A stretch of DNA of 64,000 bases from the NCBI RefSeq assembly GCF_011881725.1, contig NZ_JAATUR010000013.1, positions 1 through 64,000 on the forward strand, read 5' to 3'. The translations under genes and the position numbers were made by a program. This document shows, in pieces, positions 9,576 through 18,814 of the stretch; positions within the stretch are counted from its first letter, which is position 1; each line of letters starts with the position of its first letter. Source of the stretch: Escherichia coli. GTDB taxonomy: Bacteria; Pseudomonadota; Gammaproteobacteria; Enterobacterales; Enterobacteriaceae. The notes below the pieces were generated by a model. The model did no database searches. It was not told the DNA's origin and saw nothing but the letters and a program-made list of their open reading frames with translations.

Positions 9576-9825
9576 GTCAACCTCTATTGTATTAATCGGA
9601 ATACGATTGTTAATTTTGTGTGTTGTTTTTGTTATTCAATTGAAGCTTGCAGGAGCAATTACGGGAAGAGACTTTTGGGACAATGGCTGGTACTTTTCAG
9701 GTCGGGTACGGTTTTGTGATCGAGGTCGCTTTTAACTATTTTTGACGTTATTAAATCCCCTTGCTCCTGGCGGAGAAAGGGGAATAGCAGGTGGTGCCTG
9801 GTTTCCCATTGAGGCTAAGGGGTTA
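9576..9825 (-). promoter_or_regulatory. hpaBC promoter region and hpaA 3' hairpin
   Basis: The gap between hpaA and hpaB. It is AT-rich near hpaB. At 9757–9782 a hairpin (CCCCTT ... AAAGGGG) could terminate the upstream hpaX-hpaA transcript, though it lacks a strong T-run. In E. coli W this promoter depends on HpaA with an aromatic inducer, CRP and IHF; I could not identify those sites with confidence here. Confidence 0.5.
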
Positions 9826-10716
9826 TCACGTCACAGGTACTTTTTTGGCGCGATAGGCACTGGGCGGGCAACCAACTAATCGATTAAAAAAGCGGGCAAA
9901 ATAAGCCGGATCCTTAAAACCGAGTTGCCAGGCAATATTGTTCACGGCGTTATCAGAAAATAGCAACAGCCGTTTGGCTTCTCGCAGCTGCCTGTCGAAA
10001 ATCAACCGTTTTGGCGGACGGTTGGCAAAGCGGCGGCAGATGTCCGTGAGGCGTGATTCGGTGATATGTAGCTCACTAGCGTAATCCGGTACGGTCCAGT
10101 GTTGGTGAAAATGGCTTTCAATCAGCATATTAAAACGCTGGAACAGTGTTAATTCCCCGCGCATCCCGCCGGCGGCATGGTCGTCGAGTTTTGCATTACG
10201 CAGCAGCAGAGTGAACACTGCCTGTGCCAGTAGCGTCAGGGTATGTTCACGCCCAGGCAGTTGTTCCACCGATTCCCGCTCTATCAGTTGCCAATAGTGT
10301 TCCAGCGCTGCCAGTTCATCGGGTTTATCTGCCAGTGACAGGCAAATCCCTGGCAGGCCGAAGGTTTCCCGAGTGCCCGGATAAAGCACTTCCAGCAGGG
10401 GCCAGATCAGATCTTCCCGTACCGTCAACACATGACCGTCGGCGTCAGACTCCGTAATAAACGCATGAGGTACTGACGGTGGCGTCAGGACAAACAGGGG
10501 CGCTTCCACCGAGTAGCGATGATCGTCAAGCTGTAGCTCAATCTGTCCGCTATTAAGGAAATGCATCTGAAAGTACTGTTCGTGGCGATGTGGCAGCATA
10601 TGGCGGCCAAAAAATGCCGCCATGCGGGCGAACGACTGATAATGCACATCGTCCGTGCCCAGGCTTTCATCGTACTCTTTGCTGATATCAATATTGGCAA
10701 TCTGACTATCGCACAT
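9826..10716 (-). CDS. hpaA: AraC-family activator of hpaBC
   Basis: A 296-residue transcription factor. The N-terminal half is a cupin-like ligand domain (HRHEQYFQMHFLNSG...); the C-terminal 100 residues form the AraC double helix-turn-helix (HITESRLTDICRRF and NIAWQLGFKDPAYFARFFNRLVG). The family member activates hpaBC in response to 4-HPA. It follows hpaX by 9 bp, so it is the last gene of the hpaGEDFHIXA series and sits just upstream of its target. Confidence 0.95.
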   Translation of the reverse strand: MCDSQIANIDISKEYDESLGTDDVHYQSFARMAAFFGRHMLPHRHEQYFQMHFLNSGQIELQLDDHRYSVEAPLFVLTPPSVPHAFITESDADGHVLTVREDLIWPLLEVLYPGTRETFGLPGICLSLADKPDELAALEHYWQLIERESVEQLPGREHTLTLLAQAVFTLLLRNAKLDDHAAGGMRGELTLFQRFNMLIESHFHQHWTVPDYASELHITESRLTDICRRFANRPPKRLIFDRQLREAKRLLLFSDNAVNNIAWQLGFKDPAYFARFFNRLVGCPPSAYRAKKVPVT

Positions 10717-10725
10717 CGTCGTTCC

Positions 10726-12093
10726 TTACGGGGTCGCACGCGGACGGGAGGACTGCATTGGAATCGCCCAGATAATCCCCGCACCAATCACCAGCAGCGC
10801 GGCAACAAACCACAATCCACTGTTAAAGCTGCCGGTCAGATCTTTCAACCAGCCGATCATAAACGGACTTAACGCTGAACCAATGTTGCCTGTGGCGTTG
10901 ATCACCGCAATACCGATCGCTCTTGCCCGCAGGCTGATGGACTGATCCGGTGTTGTCCAGAAAATCGCCATTGCGCTGAATGATCCGGTCGAAGCCATAA
11001 TGATCCCCAGCATCTGGATCATGTTGTGATCAGTTGCCGAAGCCAGTAACCAACCTGCGGCCGCGAACAAATAGGGAAGGGCGGTGTGATGTCTTCGTTC
11101 CTGGAAGCGATCTGAGTGACGGCTCCAGTAGATCATTCCAAGAATGGTACAAATCTGCGGTATGGCGGACAGCAGGCCAATGGTGATGTTACTGCTGCCC
11201 TGATTGAAGCTTTGCAGGATCTGCGGTGTCCAGATGCTGATCGCACTAAGCGTGTTGGTCAGGCAGAAATACGCCAGGGTATACATCATTACCACCGGAG
11301 TGAAGATCTCCCGCCACATGCTGCGTTGTTGCATGGCGTGGTGGCTGATGGCTCCTTCTGGCTGAACCAGCGTCAGACGATCGTTATCCATCATCTCTTG
11401 CAGGCATTTTTTGTCTTCTTTCGTCAGCCAATTAGCTTTGTCCGGTGAGTCATCAAGCCAGAACCACACCATGACGCCGAGTAATACCGACGGGAAGCCT
11501 TCCAGCAAAAATAGCCACTGCCAGCCTTTTAATGCCATTACGCCATCCAGCGACAAAATGTAGCCGGAAACGATAGATCCCAACGCTGTCGTTACCGGCA
11601 TTGCCACCATAAACAAGGCGTTGGCTCGTGCGCGGAAGTAGGCAGGAAACCAGAAGGTTAAATACAGCAGAATACCGGGCAGAAAACCGGCTTCGGTAAT
11701 GCCAACCAGTATACGCAGTACATACAAGCTGGTGGGGCCAGTAGCAAACATGGTGGCAGTAGAAGCGATGCCCCATAACACCATGATGGTGGCGATCCAG
11801 CGCCGCGCACCGACAATACTCAGCATAATGTTGCTGGGAATGCCGAAGATGACGTAAGCGGCGTAGAACAGGGTAGTGGCGAGGCCAAACATGGTGGCGC
11901 TCAGACCGAGATCGCGTCCCATCGTCAGTCCGGCAAAGCCGATGTTGATGCGATCAAGGAACGAGAAGATAAACAGCACGAACAGAAAGACGATCAGGCG
12001 GCGGAAGAGTTTATTAATAACGGCTTGCTGGCCTTCGGTCAGCGATTTATGCGCGTTAGCGGGATTTTGCAGTGCAGGTGATGTGTCGCTCAT
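10726..12093 (-). CDS. hpaX: 4-hydroxyphenylacetate permease (MFS)
   Basis: A 455-residue major facilitator of the anion:cation symporter group, with about twelve hydrophobic segments. It has the ACS-type signature in the first loop (FLDRINIGFAGLTMGRDLG) and a soluble N-terminus. It takes up 4-HPA and related aromatics. It lies after hpaI across a BIME and before hpaA. Confidence 0.95.
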   Translation of the reverse strand: MSDTSPALQNPANAHKSLTEGQQAVINKLFRRLIVFLFVLFIFSFLDRINIGFAGLTMGRDLGLSATMFGLATTLFYAAYVIFGIPSNIMLSIVGARRWIATIMVLWGIASTATMFATGPTSLYVLRILVGITEAGFLPGILLYLTFWFPAYFRARANALFMVAMPVTTALGSIVSGYILSLDGVMALKGWQWLFLLEGFPSVLLGVMVWFWLDDSPDKANWLTKEDKKCLQEMMDNDRLTLVQPEGAISHHAMQQRSMWREIFTPVVMMYTLAYFCLTNTLSAISIWTPQILQSFNQGSSNITIGLLSAIPQICTILGMIYWSRHSDRFQERRHHTALPYLFAAAGWLLASATDHNMIQMLGIIMASTGSFSAMAIFWTTPDQSISLRARAIGIAVINATGNIGSALSPFMIGWLKDLTGSFNSGLWFVAALLVIGAGIIWAIPMQSSRPRATP

Positions 12094-12138
12094 GGCTATT
12101 CCTCTAAGGGGATTTTTGTAGGGTACGACAACAGTTTT

Positions 12139-12271
12139 TTACCGGATGCGGCGTAACGCCTTATCCGGCCTACGGTTCGGTGCGTGTAGGCCGGATAAGC
12201 GAAGCGCATCCGGCATTAATACAACGGTTTGGTGCGTGTAGGCCGGATAAGCGCAGCGCATCCGGCATTAA
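12139..12271. repeat. REP/BIME cluster between hpaI and hpaX
   Basis: Three REP units with the GCCGGATAAGCG/CGCATCCGGC core. The last two form a tandem near-identical repeat (GTAGGCCGGATAAGCG A/C AGCGCATCCGGCATTAATACA). The right end touches the hpaI stop codon. It may separate expression of the catabolic genes from hpaX-hpaA. Confidence 0.9.
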
Positions 12272-13056
12272 TACACACCGGGCTTAACGGTCGTGGCTTG
12301 CGCGCCAAACCGTGCTGCCAGTGCTTCGGCGGCGCGGGCGAGCAGGGTGGTGTCAACGCCGACGGCGACAAACAGCGCGCCCAATTCCAGGTAGCGTTTC
12401 GCCAGTTGCTCGTTGGCGATCAAGATCCCCGGCGCTTTGCTCGCTTCACGGATCTGCACGATCGCCTGCTCAATGGCGGCCTGTACTTCCGGGTGTTGCG
12501 GATTACCGGCATAACCCATATCGGCGCTCAGATCCGCAGGGCCGATAAACACGCCGTCTACCCCTTCCACGTCCAGAATCTGCGGTAAGTTCTTCATCGC
12601 TTCACGAGTTTCGATCTGCACCAGCACGCACATTTGATCGTTGGCTTTTTGCAGATAATCAGGAATGCGATTCCAGCGTGAGGCGCGTGCCAGCGCACTG
12701 CCCACACCGCGAATACCGGCGGGGGGATAACGGGTGGCGCGTACCGCTTCACGGGCTTCGTCAGCGTTTTGTACCATCGGCACCAGCAAGGTTTGTGTGC
12801 CGACGTCCAGCAGTTGTTTGATTTGCACCGGATCGTTCCACGACGGACGTACTACCGGCTGGCTGGGGTAGGGCGCAATCGCCTGTAGCTGGGTGAGCAC
12901 GGTTTGCACGTTATTCGGCGCGTGCTCACCGTCGATCAACAACCAGTCGAATCCCGCTCCGGCCAGTAACTCCGCGCTGTAGCTGCTGCTCAGGCCCAGC
13001 CATAATCCGATCTGCGGGCGACCTGCTTTCAGCGCCGCTTTAAAGCTGTTTTCCAT
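12268..13056 (-). CDS. hpaI: 4-hydroxy-2-oxo-heptane-1,7-dioate aldolase
   Basis: A 262-residue class II (divalent-metal) aldolase that cleaves 4-hydroxy-2-oxoheptanedioate to pyruvate and succinate semialdehyde, the last step of the pathway. HpcH/HpaI family features: [24 protein letters not shown] (metal-ligand Glu) and [15 protein letters not shown] (metal-ligand Asp). The start [15 protein letters not shown] at 13056 fits the family length and has GGAGAG in front; the longer in-frame extension to 13278 runs through hpaH and is not real. Confidence 0.96.
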   Translation of the reverse strand: MENSFKAALKAGRPQIGLWLGLSSSYSAELLAGAGFDWLLIDGEHAPNNVQTVLTQLQAIAPYPSQPVVRPSWNDPVQIKQLLDVGTQTLLVPMVQNADEAREAVRATRYPPAGIRGVGSALARASRWNRIPDYLQKANDQMCVLVQIETREAMKNLPQILDVEGVDGVFIGPADLSADMGYAGNPQHPEVQAAIEQAIVQIREASKAPGILIANEQLAKRYLELGALFVAVGVDTTLLARAAEALAARFGAQATTVKPGVY

Positions 13057-13066
13057 CGTTCTCTCC

Positions 13067-13870
13067 TTAAACAAAGCGGCAGCTAATGGAGCCCATGTTG
13101 CCGTAATCAACGTGGAAGGTGTCGCCCTTACGCGCCGGAACCGGGCGAGTGAACGAACCGCCGAGAATGATTTGTCCGGCTTCCAGTTGTACGTCATACG
13201 GTGCAAGCTTGTTCGCCAGCCATGCCACGCCATTCGCCGGATGATTAAGCACACCAGCTGCGACGCCAGTTTCTTCAATCACACCGTTGCGATACATCAG
13301 GGCGGAAATCCAACGCAGATCCAGTTCGTCAGGTTTGACAGGACGACCGCCGAGGATCACCCCGGCATTGGCGGCGTTATCGGAAATAGTGTCGAACACT
13401 TTGCGCGGGCGCTGAGTTTCTGGATCGAGGTTGTGGCAGCGGGCGTCGATCAGCTCCAGCGCCGGGATCACGTAGTCCGTGGCGTTGTAAACGTCGAACA
13501 GCGTGCAGTTTGGTCCACGCAGCGGTTTTGCCAACACGAAAGCCAGCTCCACTTCGATGCGCGGCACAATAAAGCGATCGGTCGGGATATCGCTGCCATC
13601 GTGGAAGAACATGTCGTCCAGCAGTGCGCCGTAATCCGGTTCGCTGATTTGTGAGCTGGCCTGCATCGCTTTCGAGGTCAGGCCGATTTTGTGGCCTTTC
13701 AGCGTACGACCTTCGGCAATTTTCAGACGGACCCATTCCCGCTGTACCGCGTAGGCGTCTTCGAGGGTGATCTCCGGGTAATCCAACGAGATCGCGCGGA
13801 TCTGTTCGCGCTGTTTTTCTGCCTGATCCAGACGCTGGGCGATCAGGGTGTGGGTGTGTTTATCGAACAT
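13067..13870 (-). CDS. hpaH: 2-oxo-hepta-4-ene-1,7-dioate hydratase
   Basis: A 267-residue hydratase of the fumarylacetoacetase/4-oxalocrotonate decarboxylase-like fold. It adds water to 2-oxohept-4-ene-1,7-dioate. Metal-ligand region: [16 protein letters not shown]. The start [14 protein letters not shown] at 13870 is preceded by a Shine-Dalgarno-like AGGA; the in-frame extension to 13972 would read through the REP element. It lies 10 bp upstream of hpaI. Confidence 0.95.
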   Translation of the reverse strand: MFDKHTHTLIAQRLDQAEKQREQIRAISLDYPEITLEDAYAVQREWVRLKIAEGRTLKGHKIGLTSKAMQASSQISEPDYGALLDDMFFHDGSDIPTDRFIVPRIEVELAFVLAKPLRGPNCTLFDVYNATDYVIPALELIDARCHNLDPETQRPRKVFDTISDNAANAGVILGGRPVKPDELDLRWISALMYRNGVIEETGVAAGVLNHPANGVAWLANKLAPYDVQLEAGQIILGGSFTRPVPARKGDTFHVDYGNMGSISCRFV

Positions 13871-13885
13871 GGCGATATCCTGTGG

Positions 13886-13974
13886 CATTGCCGGATGCGG
13901 CTGCGCCTTATCCGGCCTACGGTGTACGGTTTGGGGTTTTGTAGGCCCGGTAAGCGCAGCGCCACCGGGCAACC
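13886..13974. repeat. REP/BIME between hpaF and hpaH
   Basis: Opposed REP units (TTGCCGGATGCGGCTGCGCC and GTAGGCCCGGTAAGCGCAGC). This is the third BIME in or beside the btsT–hpa segment; it lies inside the hpa operon and could set unequal mRNA levels for hpaGEDF and hpaHI. Confidence 0.88.
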
Positions 13975-13980
13975 TGCGCC

Positions 13981-14361
13981 CTACTTAAACAACGCATGAA
14001 CATTGTTCTGTTTGAAATTCAGCGTCGGGTGCAGCTCAGCAATCTCAAAGGAAAGCGCCAGGTAACGGCTCTCCATCAATGAGGCGAAGTGCGTCTTAAT
14101 CAGATCAAACAGCATTTCGCCCACTTCCTGACGGCTTTCCAGACTTCGGCCGCTGCCGATTTTTAGCGTCATATGCACAAAGGCGTAATCGTGCTTGCCA
14201 TCAGCCATTTGCCAGGTATCGATCCAGTGCGCCCGGCTACGTATTCCCCCAAGCGGAAAAATCCCCGTCGCCGCCAGTGCGGTGTTAACACTGGCAAACA
14301 GCTCAGGTAAGCGGGCTTCTTCACGAATATTTTCAGTACATTCCACGATAAAGTGCGGCAT
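13981..14361 (-). CDS. hpaF: 5-carboxymethyl-2-hydroxymuconate isomerase
   Basis: A 126-residue tautomerase-superfamily enzyme that isomerises 5-carboxymethyl-2-hydroxymuconate. After removal of Met1, Pro2 ([12 protein letters not shown]) is the conserved catalytic base. The length is that of CHMI. It follows hpaD by 9 bp. Confidence 0.95.
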   Translation of the reverse strand: MPHFIVECTENIREEARLPELFASVNTALAATGIFPLGGIRSRAHWIDTWQMADGKHDYAFVHMTLKIGSGRSLESRQEVGEMLFDLIKTHFASLMESRYLALSFEIAELHPTLNFKQNNVHALFK

Positions 14362-14370
14362 GGTGATTCC

Positions 14371-15222
14371 TTATGCGGGCAGCGGGAAAACAGCGTTAAC
14401 CTGACCGGTGCCAGAACTTGGGAACAGCTCGGTAATAAACTCCACCTTGCCGTCGTATTTATCCCAGCCAAGCATCCCCAGCAGCATCACCGTGTCGTGC
14501 ATATTGCCTTCGCCGTAACAGTAGTCGGCATACTCCGGCAGCATATTGCAGAACTCTTTGAACTGGCCTTCGCGCCACAGTTTCACCACGCGCTCGTCCA
14601 TCTGGCGGTCGAACTCGCGGGTGTAGCTGTTCATCCCTTCTTCCGCACGCTGATCGTCAATAAAGCGGTGCGATAACGAACCGCTGGCAAGTACCGCCAC
14701 GGTACCGTCGTACTGTTCAATTGCTTTCAGAATCGCTTCGCCCAGCTTGCGGCTGTCGGCAAAATCATGGACGGTACAGAATGCGGAGATGGAGACCACT
14801 TTGAATTGCTTGTCTTCATTCATGTAGCGCATTGGCACCAGCGTGCCGTATTCCAGTTTCAGGCTGGGAATGTTGTGCGCTTTTGCCCGCACGCCGAGTT
14901 TTAAGGCTTCATCGGCAATAAGATGCCCCAACTCCGGGTTGCCCTCGTAGTTGTAGGTCATATCGCGGATAAAATGCGGCAGCTCGTTGCTGGTGTAGAC
15001 ACCTTCAAAATGGTCTGCACAGTTGATGTGATAAGCACTGTTGACCAGCCAGTGGGTATCGAACACGATAATGGTATCGACACCCATTTCCCGGCAACGC
15101 TTGCTGATTTCTTTATGCCCGTCGATAGCACCCTGGCGGCAGCCGTGGTTTTTCCCCGGCAGTTCAGAGAGATACATCGACGGTACGTGCGTGATCTTGG
15201 CGGCTAACGCTAACTTACCCAT
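14371..15222 (-). CDS. hpaD: 3,4-dihydroxyphenylacetate 2,3-dioxygenase
   Basis: A 283-residue extradiol ring-cleavage dioxygenase (LigB/type III-like fold) that opens homoprotocatechuate. It begins MGKLALAAKITHVPSMYLSE, with THVPSM and VFDTHW carrying probable metal-ligand His residues, and a C-terminal GSLSHRF motif. ATG at 15222 gives the family length; an in-frame extension to 15273 overlaps hpaE and is unlikely. It begins two bases after the hpaE stop. Confidence 0.95.
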   Translation of the reverse strand: MGKLALAAKITHVPSMYLSELPGKNHGCRQGAIDGHKEISKRCREMGVDTIIVFDTHWLVNSAYHINCADHFEGVYTSNELPHFIRDMTYNYEGNPELGHLIADEALKLGVRAKAHNIPSLKLEYGTLVPMRYMNEDKQFKVVSISAFCTVHDFADSRKLGEAILKAIEQYDGTVAVLASGSLSHRFIDDQRAEEGMNSYTREFDRQMDERVVKLWREGQFKEFCNMLPEYADYCYGEGNMHDTVMLLGMLGWDKYDGKVEFITELFPSSGTGQVNAVFPLPA

Positions 15223-15223
15223 A

Positions 15224-16690
15224 TCAGACGCCCCATTTCGGAATTGGATGATCGCCCATGGAAATGCAGACATTCTTTATTTCCGCGAACACTTCGAAGC
15301 TGTACTCACCGCCTTCACGCCCGGTGCCGGAGGCTTTTACGCCGCCAAACGGCTGGCGCAGGTCGCGCACGTTCTGGGTGTTGACGAACACCATGCCCGC
15401 TTCAATGCCACGCGCCAGGCGTAACACTTTGCTGACATCCTGCGTCCAGATGTACGATGCGAGGCCATACTCCACGTCGTTTGCCAGGCGCAGACCTTCG
15501 GCTTCGTCTTTAAACGGCAGCAGGCAGGCGACCGGTCCGAAAATCTCTTCCTGGGCGACGCGCATGCGGTTATCAACGTCTGCCAGCACGGTTGGGCGCA
15601 GGAAGTTGCCGCCTTTCAGGTGCGCAGGCAGGTCAGACGGTTTATCCGGGCCGCCCGCCAGCAGAGTTGCCCCTTCTTCAATGCCGAGACGGATATAGCC
15701 GGAAACTTTTTCCCAGTGTTGTTGACTGATCAGTGCGCCAACCTGGGTATTCGGATCATTCGGATCGCCCACGCGCAGACGGTTGGCGCGTTCGGCAAAG
15801 CGCTTAACAAATTCCGGGTAGATGCTTTGCTGAATAAAGATGCGCGAACCCGCGGTGCAGCGTTCGCCGTTGATCGAGAAGATGGTGAACAGGGCGGCGT
15901 CCAGCGCGCGCTCAATATCCGCATCTTCAAAAATCAGCACCGGTGATTTACCGCCCAACTCCATGGAATATTTTTTCAGCCCAGCGTTTTTCATGATGTT
16001 GCGCCCGGTGGCTGTACCGCCGGTGAATGACACGGCACGCACGTCATGATGACGGACCAGCGCATCACCTGCGGTAGCGCCGTAGCCCTGTACCACGTTC
16101 AGCACGCCTGCTGGAATCCCGGCTTCCAGCGCCAGCTCACCCAGGCGATCAGCGGTCAGCGGGGAGAGTTCCGACATCTTCAGCACCGCGGTATTGCCCA
16201 GCGCCAGACACGGCGCGACCTTCCAGGTGGCGGTCATAAACGGCACGTTCCACGGCGACACCAGCGCACAAACGCCCACCGGCTGCACCAGCGTGTAGTT
16301 GAGCATCTTGTCGTCGACCGGATAGGTCTTGCCGTTCATTTGCTGGCAGACTTCCGCGAAAAATTCAAAGTTGTGGGAAGCGCGTGGGATCAACACGTTT
16401 TTGGTCTGATGGATTGGCAAGCCCGTGTCAGCGGTTTCCATCGCGGCGATCTCAGGCACGTTCTGGTCGATCAGATCGCCAAGACGGCGCATCAGTCGCG
16501 CACGCTCTTTCATCGGCAGATTGGCCCATTTCGGGAACGCATCTTTCGCTGCCGCTACCGCCTGATTAATCTCCGCTTCACCACCAGAGGCCACATCCGC
16601 CAGCACTTCACCCGTAGCCGGATTGGTGGTCTGGAAATAGTCGTTACCTGCAACGTTTTTACCGTTGATCCAATGATTTACTTTTTTCAT
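15224..16690 (-). CDS. hpaE: 5-carboxymethyl-2-hydroxymuconate semialdehyde dehydrogenase
   Basis: A 488-residue NAD-dependent aldehyde dehydrogenase. It has the oxyanion Asn in SPWNVPF, the cofactor segment VSFTGGTATG, the general-base Glu in MELGGKSP and the catalytic Cys in NGERCTAGSR. It oxidises the ring-cleavage semialdehyde. It overlaps the end of hpaG by 4 bp, so the two are translationally coupled. Confidence 0.97.
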   Translation of the reverse strand: MKKVNHWINGKNVAGNDYFQTTNPATGEVLADVASGGEAEINQAVAAAKDAFPKWANLPMKERARLMRRLGDLIDQNVPEIAAMETADTGLPIHQTKNVLIPRASHNFEFFAEVCQQMNGKTYPVDDKMLNYTLVQPVGVCALVSPWNVPFMTATWKVAPCLALGNTAVLKMSELSPLTADRLGELALEAGIPAGVLNVVQGYGATAGDALVRHHDVRAVSFTGGTATGRNIMKNAGLKKYSMELGGKSPVLIFEDADIERALDAALFTIFSINGERCTAGSRIFIQQSIYPEFVKRFAERANRLRVGDPNDPNTQVGALISQQHWEKVSGYIRLGIEEGATLLAGGPDKPSDLPAHLKGGNFLRPTVLADVDNRMRVAQEEIFGPVACLLPFKDEAEGLRLANDVEYGLASYIWTQDVSKVLRLARGIEAGMVFVNTQNVRDLRQPFGGVKASGTGREGGEYSFEVFAEIKNVCISMGDHPIPKWGV

Positions 16691-17976
16691 TTCGCTGTTT
16701 CCTCACTGACAATTCGGTTAACCAGGCGGCCCACACCTTCCACTTCCACCACCACTTCATCGCCAGGCACCACGTCAGATAAGCCTTTTGGTGTGCCGGT
16801 GGCGATCATGTCGCCCGGATTCAGGGTCATAAATTCGCTTAAGTAAGCGATCAGGAAGGGCACGCTGAAGATCAAATCGGCGGTGGTGCCTTGCTGGCGC
16901 AGTTCACCGTTGACGAAGGTGCGCAGAGTCAGATTATGTGGATCCGGGATCGCCTCTTTCGGCACGATAGTTGAAAGCATCGGCGTCAGCCCGTCGCGGC
17001 TTTTCACCCGCAGGTTAGGACGGTAGTAGTTTTCCAGATAGTCGCGAATGGCGTAGTCGTTACACACGGTGTAGCCCGCGACATAATCCATGGCGTCGGC
17101 TTCGCTGACGTTCCGTGCCTGCTTGCCAATAACCACCACCAGCTCCGCTTCGTAGTGCATGTATTCAATATTGTTCGGGCGCACGGAGGTCTGGTTATCG
17201 CCAGTGAGGGTATTCGGCGCTTTCAGGAACACCAGCGGTTCTTCCGGTGGTTTGAATTCCAGTTCGCTGGCATGGTCGGCGTAGTTCAGGCCGAGGGCAA
17301 ACAGCGTGCCGTGCGGGTGTGGCAGTGTTGGGAAGGTTTTGTACGACGTCACTTCACGTTCGTCCACCACCGGGTTTTCCAGCGGCGGGAAACCTTCTGC
17401 GAGAACACGAACGCGATCGCCTGGCTGTATTTCCACGCGTGCCTGTGGCGTGCCGAGCAGAATGGCATCGCCTGGGTTTAACGTGGCAAATTCACTTAGT
17501 GCGCTCAGTAACTGCGCGGCGTTGCGTTGCAGATCGGCGGTGTTCCAGTGATCGGCTGGACGCCCGTTGATCTCGGTATAGATGGTCAGATTATCGACAT
17601 TACTGAGATCCACGGCTTCGCCAATGGGGCAGAATCCATCACGGCATTTTGCTTTGATTGCCGGACGGTAAAAACTCTCTTCCGGTAGGCTAACATCGTT
17701 AGCCAACGCATATCCTGCGATGTACTCTGCCGCATCTTCTTCACGAACTTTCGTCGCCGTTTTTCCCACAATCAGCGCGACAGTCGCACCGCTCAGCACC
17801 TTTTCACCCTGCGGAAAGGGAATCGGTTCACCGCCACCAATCACCGTATTGCGTGGTTTAATAAACCAGACTGCAGTTTTAGGCGGGGCTTTGTAGGGAG
17901 ATTGCTTGAACGCTTCCTGCCATGCATCAAGCTGGCTGCGATGGTTCAACGCTACGGCGAAGATAGTGCCTTTCAT
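16687..17976 (-). CDS. hpaG: Bifunctional OPET decarboxylase/HHDD isomerase
   Basis: A 429-residue enzyme built from two fumarylacetoacetase-fold halves. The second half carries ALGLNYADHASE and MHYEAELVVVIGK with the ExE-type metal ligands; the first half repeats the fold. It decarboxylates 5-oxopent-3-ene-1,2,5-tricarboxylate and isomerises the product. MKGTIFAVALN at 17976 is chosen over the ATG two codons upstream, with GAGG ahead. It is the first gene of the hpaGEDFHI operon, divergent from hpaR. Confidence 0.95.
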   Translation of the reverse strand: MKGTIFAVALNHRSQLDAWQEAFKQSPYKAPPKTAVWFIKPRNTVIGGGEPIPFPQGEKVLSGATVALIVGKTATKVREEDAAEYIAGYALANDVSLPEESFYRPAIKAKCRDGFCPIGEAVDLSNVDNLTIYTEINGRPADHWNTADLQRNAAQLLSALSEFATLNPGDAILLGTPQARVEIQPGDRVRVLAEGFPPLENPVVDEREVTSYKTFPTLPHPHGTLFALGLNYADHASELEFKPPEEPLVFLKAPNTLTGDNQTSVRPNNIEYMHYEAELVVVIGKQARNVSEADAMDYVAGYTVCNDYAIRDYLENYYRPNLRVKSRDGLTPMLSTIVPKEAIPDPHNLTLRTFVNGELRQQGTTADLIFSVPFLIAYLSEFMTLNPGDMIATGTPKGLSDVVPGDEVVVEVEGVGRLVNRIVSEETAK

Positions 17977-18249
17977 TACCACTCCTCGGATTCGATGATC
18001 TTAATCATTAACATATTAATGATTACTTTTATTCCCGATTGCGGTGTTTAGCAAAAGTAAGTGATGCAATTGTGATCTAATTAACAAACTATTTACATTA
18101 AAAAATAATAAAATGTTAAATATCATTGTGTTAACAAAGTTATCTCAACTTTGATAATATGAGGGATTGCGGGATCAGCTCAGTCATCGGTAACGTGATG
18201 CTTAACTGTTTCTATATTAATGATTTTGAAATTTTTCAGGGGAAGGATA
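17977..18249. promoter_or_regulatory. hpaG–hpaR divergent promoter region with HpaR operator
   Basis: A perfect palindrome with 10-bp arms (TAATCATTAA at 18002–18011 and TTAATGATTA at 18016–18025) lies just upstream of hpaG. A second half-site TTAATGATT recurs at 18217–18225 close to the hpaR start. HpaR (MarR family) represses both hpaG and hpaR through two operators in E. coli W, and these are the obvious candidates. The rest is AT-rich. Confidence 0.75.
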
Positions 18250-18696
18250 ATGCATGACTCTCTAACCATTGCGTTGCTACAGGCGCGAGAAGCGGCGATG
18301 AGTTATTTTCGCCCAATCGTTAAACGGCATAATTTGACTGAGCAACAATGGCGCATTGTGCGTATTCTGGCGGAAAGCCCATCGATGGATTTTCACGATC
18401 TGGCGTATCGCGCCTGCATTTTGCGCCCAAGCCTGACCGGAATTTTGACGCGTATGGAACGTGATGGTTTAGTGTTGCGATTAAAGCCGATCAATGATCA
18501 GCGGAAGCTCTATATCTCGCTAACCAAAGAGGGGCAAGCGCTGTATAACCGCGCTCAGACACAGATTGAAGAAGCCTATCGGCAGATTGAAGCACAGTTT
18601 ACTGCTGAGAAAATGCAGCAGTTAACTCATCTGTTAGAGGAATTTATTGCGCTGGGCAATTCCCGACAAGAAGACATCCCGGACGATAATGAGTAA
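18250..18696 (+). CDS. hpaR: MarR-family repressor of the hpa catabolic operon
   Basis: A 148-residue MarR-type winged-helix repressor. The recognition region is DFHDLAYRACILRPSLTGILTRME with the wing around RLKPINDQRKLYISLT. It represses hpaGEDFHI and itself until the inducer is present. The start MHDSLTIALL at 18250 has AGGGGAAGG in front; a longer in-frame start at 18220 overlaps the operator half-site. Divergent from hpaG. Confidence 0.95.
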   Translation: MHDSLTIALLQAREAAMSYFRPIVKRHNLTEQQWRIVRILAESPSMDFHDLAYRACILRPSLTGILTRMERDGLVLRLKPINDQRKLYISLTKEGQALYNRAQTQIEEAYRQIEAQFTAEKMQQLTHLLEEFIALGNSRQEDIPDDNE

Positions 18697-18757
18697 CTTT
18701 TTAGTATCTGATAACCATCATCTGGTTTTTCCATGGATGGCGGATTACACCTTTTCA

Positions 18758-18784
18758 TAAAGTTTTTTCTTTCCAGGCCGAAAA
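18758..18784 (+). promoter_or_regulatory. Sigma-28 (FliA) promoter of tsr
   Basis: TAAAGTTT (18758–18765), 11-bp spacer, GCCGAAAA (18777–18784): close to the flagellar class 3 consensus TAAAGTTT-N11-GCCGATAA, 30 bp before the tsr start. Confidence 0.92.
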
Positions 18785-18814
18785 TCTTGCATAGGTCCAC
18801 AGGAAAGAGAAACC

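Noticed and set aside
16046..16846. A 266-codon frame on the plus strand opposite hpaE/hpaG
   Set aside because: Antisense shadow of hpaE and the hpaG 3' end; no start signal or recognisable domain.
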